DNA of 24,811 bases from Pyrodictium sp. GTDB taxonomy: Archaea > Thermoproteota > Thermoprotei_A > Sulfolobales > Pyrodictiaceae. The stretch spans positions 1 through 24,811 of the forward strand of contig DQUB01000187.1 of NCBI GenBank assembly GCA_015662475.1, in the 5' to 3' direction. How positions within the stretch are numbered: the first letter of the stretch is position 1; each line of letters opens with the position of its first letter. Both the position numbers and the translations under genes were made by a program. Under the pieces are notes generated by a model. The model saw nothing but the letters and a program-made list of their open reading frames with translations. It ran no database searches and was not told the origin of the DNA. Of the stretch, positions 1-6,593 are shown piece after piece.

Positions 1-2
1 AT

Positions 3-152
3 GTCCTATACCATGCACCAGGTGTTAGAGTGCAGTTGAGGAAGAGCAGGGGTAATAAGAGGATAGCAAGAATAGTCGATGCACCTCATCTACCGGAAGG
101 TGAAACTGTTTTCGTGATAACTGACTATGGTATTGCAGATCCAGAAGACTAA
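3..152 (+). CDS. C-terminal fragment of an unrecognised protein
   Basis: An open frame enters from the left edge in frame 3 and runs 49 codons to a TAA at 150-152. The tail begins VLYHAPGVRVQLRKS and ends TDYGIADPED. It is basic at first and acidic at the end. I do not recognise the family, and the start lies outside the window. The stop overlaps the stop of the convergent 114-aa gene through a shared CTAA (149-152). The base composition matches the neighbours, and the abutment with a real convergent gene supports it being a true gene end. Confidence 0.6.
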   Translation, partial: VLYHAPGVRVQLRKSRGNKRIARIVDAPHLPEGETVFVITDYGIADPED

Positions 153-493
153 GCAGCAGTTTTCTCAACGCAGATACCCATTTCAACCAATTTTTGGAGC
201 ATAGAAGCTTCTAGAACGAATACTGTGCCGTTCCACTTCAGCCATATAGTGGTTTTGTCAAATTTTAACCCAGGTTGTCTAAGCCTCTGGTTTAAACCAC
301 TAAGCCTATCATAGACTTCTACATCGCGCCAAACAATTTCTAGTGAATCTGCTTTACAGAGGTAGATTTTACGCACAAGTTGTTCAACGGTAAAACATAT
401 TGTCTTATTCCTATGCTCAACGTAGCTAGTTATAATCTTTCGAAACTGATTAACGTTTCTAATCTTATAAGGAAGTTTAATACATCGTGTCAT
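149..493 (-). CDS. Hypothetical protein, 114 aa
   Basis: Intact ORF with an ATG start and a clear Shine-Dalgarno (GAGGTGA on the minus strand, about 8 nt upstream), which fixes the start. The product is a small, basic, soluble protein with no signal peptide, membrane segment or metal motif that I can see. The middle (LNQRLRQPGLKFDKTT) is followed by a short hydrophobic beta-like stretch (IWLKWNGTVFVLEAS). The family is not recognised. It is divergent from the prepilin peptidase gene across a 63-nt gap and converges on the gene at the left edge with overlapping stop codons. Confidence 0.7.
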   Translation of the reverse strand: MTRCIKLPYKIRNVNQFRKIITSYVEHRNKTICFTVEQLVRKIYLCKADSLEIVWRDVEVYDRLSGLNQRLRQPGLKFDKTTIWLKWNGTVFVLEASMLQKLVEMGICVEKTAA

Positions 494-556
494 TACAATA
501 TCACCTCTAGTCTAGTAAAAAATGTGGTTTGAACCTTTATTAATGCGGGGGTTCTG

Positions 557-1321
557 ATGCTAAATGATCCACTAGATTATGTCAGTAAAATTGTTGCAAT
601 ATTGACGCTATTGTATTTGTCATTTGAAGATGTTAGAAGTAGAGAGGTGCCAGTACAGCCATTTCTAGTAGCTATTGTGATTTGTAGTCTTACAGCTTTT
701 ATAGGCCCAAAACCTGGCGGATTTAAGCTAATGTTGTCGCTTATCGAAAATGCTTTGGCGATAACCCCTCTTCTCATACTTGTTCTCGCAAAGCTTAAAG
801 GGTTGGGTGATTTGCTAGCTTTTATAGTGGTAATGGTCTCATCACCATTTTTAGGAGATAGGTTTTGCGTTTTTACCCCCTCATTTACAACCTTATCTTA
901 CTATGTGTTTTTGTTCTCAGTTATAGCTGTAGCTAATCTCGTATATGTTCTCACAAGATACTTTGATGAAGTAAATCTATTGCGTGGCTATGAGAAAATA
1001 ATATTCCCCTTTATTGCTAGACCTATTCCCGTTAAAGAGTTGATTGAAGGTAGGAGGAAGTGGTGGTTTCCGATAAAAGTTTGTGGAAAACGTAATCTGA
1101 TGATCAACGTAAATGTGGAATACGAGGACATCATTAGAGAGGTTAAAAGTGCAGTTGAACGTGGATGTATAAGTCTAGCTGACAGAGTTTGGGCTGTTTA
1201 TGGATTTCCGGCCATACCGCTAATCACAACAGCATATATTATGGCGTTGGTGGTAGGGGACAAACTTCTAGTAGAACTTACATCAAAACTACTTGGTGTG
1301 ACACCATTATGCATTGGTTAG
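557..1321 (+). CDS. Archaeal prepilin peptidase (A24 family, PibD/FlaK-like)
   Basis: Membrane aspartic protease that cleaves class III signal peptides of archaeal pilins and archaellins. Both catalytic aspartates are visible: D25 in FEDVRSREVP (the D-x-R-x-x-x-[IV]-P motif of the family) and D85 in GLGD (the GxGD motif). Hydrophobic segments occur at about residues 8-22, 36-50, 66-80, 87-100, 112-133 and near the C-terminus. The length of 254 aa suits the family. The ATG follows a G-rich ribosome site (GGGGG at about -4 to -8). The 3' end overlaps the downstream HIT gene by 13 nt, suggesting translational coupling. No pilin gene is in the window, so its substrates are unknown. Confidence 0.85.
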   Translation: MLNDPLDYVSKIVAILTLLYLSFEDVRSREVPVQPFLVAIVICSLTAFIGPKPGGFKLMLSLIENALAITPLLILVLAKLKGLGDLLAFIVVMVSSPFLGDRFCVFTPSFTTLSYYVFLFSVIAVANLVYVLTRYFDEVNLLRGYEKIIFPFIARPIPVKELIEGRRKWWFPIKVCGKRNLMINVNVEYEDIIREVKSAVERGCISLADRVWAVYGFPAIPLITTAYIMALVVGDKLLVELTSKLLGVTPLCIG

Positions 1322-1842
1322 ATGTGTTGTGGGCACCTTGGAGAAGCAAGTATGTGAGAGAAGTGTCTTCAGGTAAGAAAGATAAGAGCCAAGAATGTAT
1401 CTTTTGCGAGGCTGTGAGGAAGCGCGACGAAGAAGCGCTAATACTTTATAGAGGAAAACATTGCTACGTTATAATGAACCTTTACCCCTACAATACTGGT
1501 CATGTCATGGTTGTACCGTATAAGCATGTGCCTAGCATAGAGCATCTAAACAGTGATGAATTGCTAGAAATGATGCAGTTGGTAAAGGCTAGTATAAAGA
1601 TTATAAAACAGGCGTTAAATCCTGACGGTTTCAATATAGGCATTAATCTTGGTCGTGTAGCTGGGGCGGGTATTGAGGAGCATGTGCACATACATGTTGT
1701 TCCACGATGGGTAGGTGATGCCAACTTTATGCCTATTATTGCCGGTGTAAAAGTGCTACCACAAGATGTGCGAGAAACCTACAACATACTAAAGCCATAT
1801 TATGAAGAGATGCAAGCAAACACCATCTTTGAAGACTCATAG
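1309..1842 (+). CDS. HIT-family nucleotide hydrolase/transferase
   Basis: The histidine triad is visible as HVHIHVV (H125, H127, H129), the nucleotide-phosphate-binding and catalytic motif of HIT enzymes acting on nucleotidyl compounds such as Ap4A or AMP derivatives. A zinc-type CxxC (C30, C33) precedes it, as in the Ap4A-phosphorylase-like subgroup. MHWLDVLWAPWRSKYV at the start matches the typical N-terminus of this subgroup (LWAPWR). A longer reading from 1189 exists, but its extra 40 residues lie out of frame within the prepilin peptidase gene, so I chose ATG 1309. The product is 177 aa and cytosolic. Its 3' end overlaps the minus-strand winged-helix-like gene by 43 nt. The exact substrate cannot be read from the sequence. 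Confidence 0.88.
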   Translation: MHWLDVLWAPWRSKYVREVSSGKKDKSQECIFCEAVRKRDEEALILYRGKHCYVIMNLYPYNTGHVMVVPYKHVPSIEHLNSDELLEMMQLVKASIKIIKQALNPDGFNIGINLGRVAGAGIEEHVHIHVVPRWVGDANFMPIIAGVKVLPQDVRETYNILKPYYEEMQANTIFEDS

Positions 1843-2048
1843 TTTGGCAATCTTGCCACACGCCCTTCACGCACCAATTCTGCAAGAACAACTCTAATAT
1901 GATACTTGGGTGGTGCTTCTAACCCCTCATCATGCAATTTAGACGAGATAATGTTGTATATATCATCAAAGGTTAATTGTTTATTGCTACACAAGACTTC
2001 TTGCACGAGCTTACGGAGTTTTCTTGCATCATACAGTCTTTGTGCCAA
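1800..2048 (-). CDS. Small winged-helix-like protein, 82 aa
   Basis: Short ORF with a TTG start. The pattern is helix-rich with a hydrophobic spacing like a winged-helix domain: LTFDDIYNIISSKL, then PKYHIRVVLAELVREGRVARLP, which resembles a recognition helix followed by a wing. It could be a DNA- or RNA-binding regulator; that is inference from pattern only. There is no clear Shine-Dalgarno, so leaderless translation is possible. Its last 43 nt lie antisense to the end of the HIT gene. A competing plus-strand ORF at 1906-2124 looks less protein-like. Confidence 0.6.
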   Translation of the reverse strand: MAQRLYDARKLRKLVQEVLCSNKQLTFDDIYNIISSKLHDEGLEAPPKYHIRVVLAELVREGRVARLPNYESSKMVFACISS

Positions 2049-2113
2049 GAGAGTTGCCCTAGAAGGTCACGTTAATAACCTAGCTAATAATATTGTCTTT
2101 GTGGGTCACAAGT

Positions 2114-2326
2114 GTGAGTGTTAAAAATATTGAACTTGAACTAATAGAAGAATATGAATTGCTAGGAGAGAAACGGTTTAGATTTCGAATAAAAGGGACT
2201 AACATCGTCATAAACGTTGGTGCTAGTGGGCTGGATGAGGCTAAAGAGAAGGCGATGAAGATTATAGAGGATATGCGTCTAAGCGAGTTTCTAGACAGGA
2301 TAAAAGGTGTGGGGCAACTTAGCTAG
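2114..2326 (+). CDS. Hypothetical protein, 70 aa
   Basis: Small charged protein (SVKNIELELIEEYELLG at the start) with alternating beta-like strands and a lysine/glutamate-rich helix (DEAKEKAMKIIEDMRL). The frame is open from a TTG at 2093, but I prefer GTG 2114. A TATA-like element (CTAATAATAT, 2084-2093) lies 21-30 nt upstream, which would put the transcript start at the GTG and make it leaderless, as is common in Crenarchaea. The family is not recognised. The stop TAG overlaps the stop of the convergent zinc-finger gene in the palindrome CTAG (2323-2326). Confidence 0.6.
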   Translation: MSVKNIELELIEEYELLGEKRFRFRIKGTNIVINVGASGLDEAKEKAMKIIEDMRLSEFLDRIKGVGQLS

Positions 2327-2559
2327 ATAACTTTTGTCTTCATTCTAGCCTTCCTCTGCTCCTCGAAACTTTTTATAGTCTCCTTAGCTGCTTTTTTAAA
2401 ACTGCCTTCGTCTAAATTTTCGATGAATAGTCTAAAGAATTTTGTAAGACAGCTTTTACTGTGGAAGGTTAGTTCGATGTTGGCTCTTCGCAATACTATT
2501 CCTTGACCTTCTGGGAATGTGCGACCACACACTATGCAGGTATGCTTTTTGACTTTCAT
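2323..2559 (-). CDS. Small zinc-finger protein, TRASH/L24e-like
   Basis: A 78-aa protein with CIVCGRTF near the N-terminus, then HSKSC about 22 residues later. This spacing resembles the treble-clef C-x2-C ... [CH]-x3-C of TRASH and ribosomal L24e domains, with a histidine in the third ligand position. A basic helical tail (FEEQRKARMKTKV) could contact nucleic acid. I chose ATG 2559; an in-frame GTG at 2577 would add six residues. A metal-sensing or ribosome-associated role is a guess from the fold. It ends head-on with the 70-aa gene through a shared CTAG. Confidence 0.65.
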   Translation of the reverse strand: MKVKKHTCIVCGRTFPEGQGIVLRRANIELTFHSKSCLTKFFRLFIENLDEGSFKKAAKETIKSFEEQRKARMKTKVI

Positions 2560-2712
2560 ACTATACGCCACGTTCACTCATGGACGCTTATCCTAATAAA
2601 GGAGTGGTTGCGTAGAAAGCTGTGTATAAGGAGTTTAGTCAGTGCAAAGATGGTGTATTGTACGAATTGAAGTGTTAAAAGGAAGAGCGAGTGTAAAGAG
2701 GTGTATTGGGGA

Positions 2713-5559
2713 ATGTTAGCTAAGACCGTGGAGACTTTGGAGTCAGAGGCTATACATAGGCTGCTTAGGGAAAGGGGTTGGTCTAGACTGACTGATATAC
2801 AGCTTAAAGCAATACCAGTTATAAAAGAAGGCTATAACACTGTAATAGTTGCACCAACAGGGTACGGTAAGACAGAGGCTGCACTACTACCTATCCTAGA
2901 TGAAATGGTGAAATTGGGAGGAGAGGCTAAACCCATAACACTACTTTATATTACACCTCTTAGAGCGCTCATAAACGATCTATATGAGCGTGTAAGGTGG
3001 TGGGCAGAAAGACTAGGATTTAGAGTTGCTAGAAAGCATGGCGATGTACCAAGGTCTGAAAGGACAAAAAGACTGCGCAAGGTTCCACACATACTCATTA
3101 CAACACCCGAAAGTCTTGAAATAGACTTAGACTGGGCCTACAAGTTCAGAGAATACTACAAAAATGTTAGATGGGTTATAGTTGATGAAGCACATGAAAT
3201 AGTATCGACTAGACGCGGTATCCAACTAGCAGTACTCCTTGAAAGGCTTAGAAGGATTGCTGGCGATTTCCAACTAATACTCCTCTCCGCAACAATTGGA
3301 GATCCAATTCTTGTTGGTAGAGCGTTTACAGGTAGTTCAAAAAGGCCTTTGCGCGTTGTCAGCGTAGATTCAGGGAAAAGTCTAGAACTTGTCATAGATG
3401 TTGTCCCTGTTGAAGAAGGTAATAAATTCTGGGATGAAGCAGGCAAAAAGATTGTTGAACATGTTGAACCACTAACACTAGTATTTGTGAATTCAAAATA
3501 TGTTGCTGAAAAACTACACGAGAGTATAGAGAAGATAGGTAAATATCGTGTTGCCGTTCACCATGCATCTATGTCGGCTAAGGCTAAGGAAGAAGTGGAG
3601 AGAAAGGCCAAAGAAGGTAAACTAGACATAATAATATGTACGAAGACGCTTGAATTAGGCATAGACATAGGACATGTTAGGAAAGTTATACTATTCAGAC
3701 CTGCTGGCACTGTTGCTTCTCTCATTCAGCGTTTAGGACGTAGTGGACATACTATTGAAGGTGTTTCGCGAGGTGTAATAATAGCGGCTAGTAAAAGCGA
3801 TTTACTAGAAGCTCTCGCCGAGGCAAGGTTAGCTGTACGTGGGGTCGTTGAAAAACCAAAGATCTGGGGTGATGGGCTAATAGAAATGGTTGCAAGAAGC
3901 ATTATTGGTATGGCGTTAACCCAGTCATATAGCATAGACGAAATATATGATATTCTTTCGAGTGTCTACTACTTTAAACGATTAGATAGAAAACTCTATG
4001 AGAGGATTCTATCAAAGCTTGTCGAAGGCAATATAGTCAAGATAACAGACAACATAGTTGTGCCTGGACCAAGCTTCTTCCGAATATGGCGCTTTGAAGT
4101 ACAACAGAATGGTAGGAAGTGGTGGGAAAAAGGATTTGCAGAATTCTTTACAACAATGGGTGAAAGAGACACATTTACTGTGAAGAACGAGAAAGGCGAT
4201 GTAGTAGGTGAACTCGACTCAGAATATGTATTTAAGACGCTTCGTGTTGGCAATGTTATTAGGCTTGCCGGTAAGAAGTGGGTTATAACAGCAATAGATG
4301 AGGTTACACAAATAGTCTACGTTAGAGAAGCACAAGAGCAAACACCTGTTATACCGTTCTGGCGTGGTGAGGGTCCAGAAGTTTCGACAGAGGTAATAGA
4401 CGAAATGTACACAATTCTCAAAGAAATAGTTTCGGATAGACTAAATCTACCATCTAACATCCATTTAACGGCTGAAGCGCGAGAAAAGCTCGCAAGTATA
4501 AGGGATGAGGTGAAGAAGTATGCCACACTAATACCAGAGAAGAACTTGATAGTTGTTGATCTAATGGGCGATGAGACAGTATTCATAGTGCCTGCTGATA
4601 GGAAAACAGTGAGAACGTTAGCCTATGCACTATTGGCTGAAGCCTCTAAGTACGATGTATCAAGCTATGTGCGTATTGGCATGATGGGCTTTAGCATTAA
4701 GAGTCCAGAAGGCTACGACCCGTTACAAGATCTGCTAGCGCTGGATGAGAACGAGCTTATTGCTAGACTTAAAACAGTTATACCTAGAACAAGCTATTTC
4801 GCCAAATCAAGCAAACAATTACAATTATTGTTTGGTGTGATAAAGAAGTTAGGACCTGAAGATGGTGTTGTGTTTGAAGGTGTTGTACAGCAAGTGCTTA
4901 GAGAGTATTTCAACGTCGATATGGCACTAGAACTACTTAGAAAGATAAGGAATGGCGAAGTAAAAATCAAGATTAACCGTGGAAAAGCGCTGTTCTATAC
5001 GCTAGACATTCTGTCAGAGCCTATGGAGAGGTTGTGGAATCTTAATGTTGAAATACTTATAGCAGAAGCGTTGAAAGGTATAGCATTTACAGTTGAAGAG
5101 CTTGCTGATGCTATAGGTCTACCCGATAAAGTTGTTGAAAATAAGCTTAAGGAGATGAGAAAACCTGAATCAAGTATTAGAGTATTCCAGTTCATAGACG
5201 TGGATGTAGGCGAGTGGAGATGGGCTTTGGTAGAAGATGCAAGAACTATAGTAGAGTCTGAAGAATTTAGCTCATCCTTTACACCGCCAATGAAAGATGG
5301 ACTATACATGGCGTTTCTGAAATCGAAGAATGGCGTATTGGTACACATAACATTTAGTCCACGTGATCTCATGGAAAACCCACAAACTATAATATCGAAA
5401 GTACCATTCGACGAGATATATGAGGTTAAAGTGATTCCGCTAACAAGCTATGATGAAACATCAGTAAAATACTACTATGTTCCTCGTTCAATACTACCAT
5501 ACATACTATTGAATGCTGTAACATTCATGCAAAAACTACAGCTTAACAACCCAATATAA
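2713..5559 (+). CDS. lhr: Lhr-type ATP-dependent superfamily 2 helicase
   Basis: Large DNA/RNA helicase implicated in DNA repair in archaea. Motifs visible: TDIQ near residue 27, Walker A APTGYGKT (47-54), TPLRAL (81-86), ITTPESL (129-135), DEAH (158-161), SAT (192-194) and motif VI QRLGRSGH (about 338-345). The HGDVPRSER segment and the long C-terminal half after the RecA pair (winged-helix and beta-barrel region) are characteristic of Lhr rather than Hel308 or Ski2 enzymes. At 948 aa it is of normal length. I chose ATG 2713 because GAGGTG (2698-2703) lies 9 nt upstream; an in-frame GTG at 2701 would add four residues. Two C/D sRNAs follow 25 nt after its stop. Confidence 0.88.
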   Translation: MLAKTVETLESEAIHRLLRERGWSRLTDIQLKAIPVIKEGYNTVIVAPTGYGKTEAALLPILDEMVKLGGEAKPITLLYITPLRALINDLYERVRWWAERLGFRVARKHGDVPRSERTKRLRKVPHILITTPESLEIDLDWAYKFREYYKNVRWVIVDEAHEIVSTRRGIQLAVLLERLRRIAGDFQLILLSATIGDPILVGRAFTGSSKRPLRVVSVDSGKSLELVIDVVPVEEGNKFWDEAGKKIVEHVEPLTLVFVNSKYVAEKLHESIEKIGKYRVAVHHASMSAKAKEEVERKAKEGKLDIIICTKTLELGIDIGHVRKVILFRPAGTVASLIQRLGRSGHTIEGVSRGVIIAASKSDLLEALAEARLAVRGVVEKPKIWGDGLIEMVARSIIGMALTQSYSIDEIYDILSSVYYFKRLDRKLYERILSKLVEGNIVKITDNIVVPGPSFFRIWRFEVQQNGRKWWEKGFAEFFTTMGERDTFTVKNEKGDVVGELDSEYVFKTLRVGNVIRLAGKKWVITAIDEVTQIVYVREAQEQTPVIPFWRGEGPEVSTEVIDEMYTILKEIVSDRLNLPSNIHLTAEAREKLASIRDEVKKYATLIPEKNLIVVDLMGDETVFIVPADRKTVRTLAYALLAEASKYDVSSYVRIGMMGFSIKSPEGYDPLQDLLALDENELIARLKTVIPRTSYFAKSSKQLQLLFGVIKKLGPEDGVVFEGVVQQVLREYFNVDMALELLRKIRNGEVKIKINRGKALFYTLDILSEPMERLWNLNVEILIAEALKGIAFTVEELADAIGLPDKVVENKLKEMRKPESSIRVFQFIDVDVGEWRWALVEDARTIVESEEFSSSFTPPMKDGLYMAFLKSKNGVLVHITFSPRDLMENPQTIISKVPFDEIYEVKVIPLTSYDETSVKYYYVPRSILPYILLNAVTFMQKLQLNNPI

Positions 5560-5583
5560 GTGGGTGGCAATAGTTTCTAGAAA

Positions 5584-5640
5584 TGGCGATGAAGTGGCCA
5601 CGGCATATCTGATGTATGATGATGGTCCGTGTTTCGGAGC
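5584..5640 (+). ncRNA. C/D-box sRNA 1 (2'-O-methylation guide)
   Basis: Boxes in order: C GCGATGA (5586-5592, one mismatch to RUGAUGA), D' CTGA (5609-5612), C' ATGATGA (5616-5622, perfect), D CGGA (5635-5638, a variant). The guide between C' and D is exactly 12 nt, TGGTCCGTGTTT. It is the complement of AAACACGGACCA, which I remember as a conserved segment of archaeal and eukaryotic large-subunit rRNA, the region targeted by eukaryotic U18. The box+5 rule would methylate the A in AAAC[A]CGG. The first guide (5593-5608) is longer and I assign it no target. The D box is non-canonical, which lowers confidence. Confidence 0.75.
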
Positions 5641-5660
5641 CTCCAACTTACAGTTTTATA

Positions 5661-5715
5661 CGATGATGAGAGCTCTCGAGCCGAAAATCGTTGAGGAAGT
5701 TATCCCCGACTGAGG
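5661..5715 (+). ncRNA. C/D-box sRNA 2 (2'-O-methylation guide)
   Basis: Boxes in order: C ATGATGA (5663-5669), D' CCGA (5681-5684), C' TTGAGGA (5691-5697), D CTGA (5710-5713). The spacing is classic: an 11-nt guide before D' and a 12-nt guide AGTTATCCCCGA before D. The D guide pairs with TCGGGGATAAC(T), matching the conserved GGGGAUAAC segment of 23S rRNA near the peptidyl-transferase centre (E. coli positions about 2444-2452 from memory). The box+5 rule points to the third G of GGGG. It lies 22 nt downstream of sRNA 1, so the two may share one precursor. Its D box runs into the GAGGGAG that looks like the ribosome site of the next gene. Confidence 0.8.
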
Positions 5716-5724
5716 GAGCCTCTT

Positions 5725-6246
5725 TTGAGATACTACATGTACATAGTGGCAATAATCAGTCTTACCGAGAAAGAATCGCTTGCAAGCATACTGGTTAAGC
5801 TAAAGTCAAGAAGTATAGATATAGTTGCTAGAGATGAAGAACAACGTCGAGTTATAGTTAGAATTCCAACCTATGAATTGCCCTATGTTCTCGAGATAGT
5901 ACGTAGTTATGCAAGAAGCGCTTCTTTCGAGTTCAAAGCGAGTATACGTCGCAAAATTGATGTTAAGAAGTTGGTCAAGGATAGGAAGGAGATCGTAATA
6001 GGCTATGAGGATATTGGCAAAGTGAAATTGTTGATGTTGAAATGTGAAACAGGTTGTAGCTATGTGGAGGTTAAGGGTAGAGAGTTACTACTCAAATACT
6101 GTAGACCTCCTTTGACACAACCTACATTACCATCGCAAATACCGCCAGTTCTCTGCAGCTACAATTACCCAGCCGACAACATTATGGATGCATATGAAAA
6201 AGCCAAAAAATGCTTTGAGAATATTGTATCAGTGTTAGGGAACTAG
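5725..6246 (+). CDS. Hypothetical protein, 173 aa
   Basis: Intact ORF of unknown family. The N-terminal part is basic with alternating strands and helices (YIVAIISLTEKESLASILVKLKSRSIDIVARDEEQRRVIVRIP), suggesting a small alpha/beta domain. The C-terminal half has six cysteines (for example CETGCSY and YCRPP) and a proline-rich linker (PPLTQPTLPSQIPP) before a helical tail. Start: TTG 5725, because GAGGGAG (5712-5718) sits 6 nt upstream; ATG 5737 is the alternative. That ribosome site abuts the D box of sRNA 2, so excision of the sRNA could affect translation. It lies just upstream of alba2 in the same orientation. Confidence 0.7.
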   Translation: MRYYMYIVAIISLTEKESLASILVKLKSRSIDIVARDEEQRRVIVRIPTYELPYVLEIVRSYARSASFEFKASIRRKIDVKKLVKDRKEIVIGYEDIGKVKLLMLKCETGCSYVEVKGRELLLKYCRPPLTQPTLPSQIPPVLCSYNYPADNIMDAYEKAKKCFENIVSVLGN

Positions 6247-6272
6247 TCCAAATATGTAGAGCTGGAGTATAG

Positions 6273-6279
6273 TTTAAAT
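6273..6279 (+). promoter_or_regulatory. TATA box of alba2
   Basis: TTTAAAT lies about 36-42 nt upstream of the alba2 ATG. A start site about 26 nt downstream of its centre would give a leader of roughly 12-15 nt that still contains the GAGGTG ribosome site (6303-6308). Confidence 0.55.
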
Positions 6280-6314
6280 GGGCAAGAAAATATGCATTGC
6301 AAGAGGTGAACAGC

Positions 6315-6581
6315 ATGAGTGCTGGCGAGAACGTAATAATCGTTGGCAAGAAGAGCGTCAATGATTATGTGCTGGCAGCCATTCTATTGTTCAATGAGGG
6401 GCATGATGAAATTGTGATAAAGGGTAAAGGGGCAAATATTGGGAAAGCGGTAGACGTATATAATGCGCTAAAAGATAGACTTAGTGATTCGTTGGAGCTA
6501 GTCTCAGTCACCATTGATAGCGAAGTCCTGGGCAATCGTATAATACCATACATAGAGATTAAGGTTAGAAGAACACTTTGA
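6315..6581 (+). CDS. alba2: Alba2, archaeal chromatin protein
   Basis: Small basic Alba-family protein (88 aa) that binds DNA and RNA and forms heterodimers with Alba1 in Crenarchaea. Visible family features are VGKKSVNDYVLAAILLFNEG, then KGKGANIGKAVDVYNALKDRL and a final beta-hairpin. The segment VYNALKDRLSDSLELV matches my memory of Sulfolobus Alba2 better than Alba1. ATG 6315 has GAGGTG (6303-6308) 6 nt upstream, so the TTG start at 6297 is unlikely. The gene ends 12 nt from the 3' end of the convergent reverse gyrase gene. A second paralogue, alba1, lies at 12674. Confidence 0.88.
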   Translation: MSAGENVIIVGKKSVNDYVLAAILLFNEGHDEIVIKGKGANIGKAVDVYNALKDRLSDSLELVSVTIDSEVLGNRIIPYIEIKVRRTL

Positions 6582-6593
6582 TGCTTCCATTGG

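Noticed and set aside
1189..1308. N-terminal extension of the HIT gene by 40 residues
   Set aside because: The extra residues lie out of frame inside the prepilin peptidase gene and do not look like protein. The family N-terminus LWAPWR follows ATG 1309 directly.
1906..2124. A 72-codon plus-strand ORF opposite the winged-helix-like gene
   Set aside because: It is antisense to a more protein-like frame, rich in Ser/Leu/Cys with no recognisable pattern, and has no promoter or ribosome site.
4995..5372. A long minus-strand ORF inside the helicase gene, and similar ORFs inside other large genes
   Set aside because: They are antisense shadows of well-supported genes, with compositions unlike real proteins of this genome.
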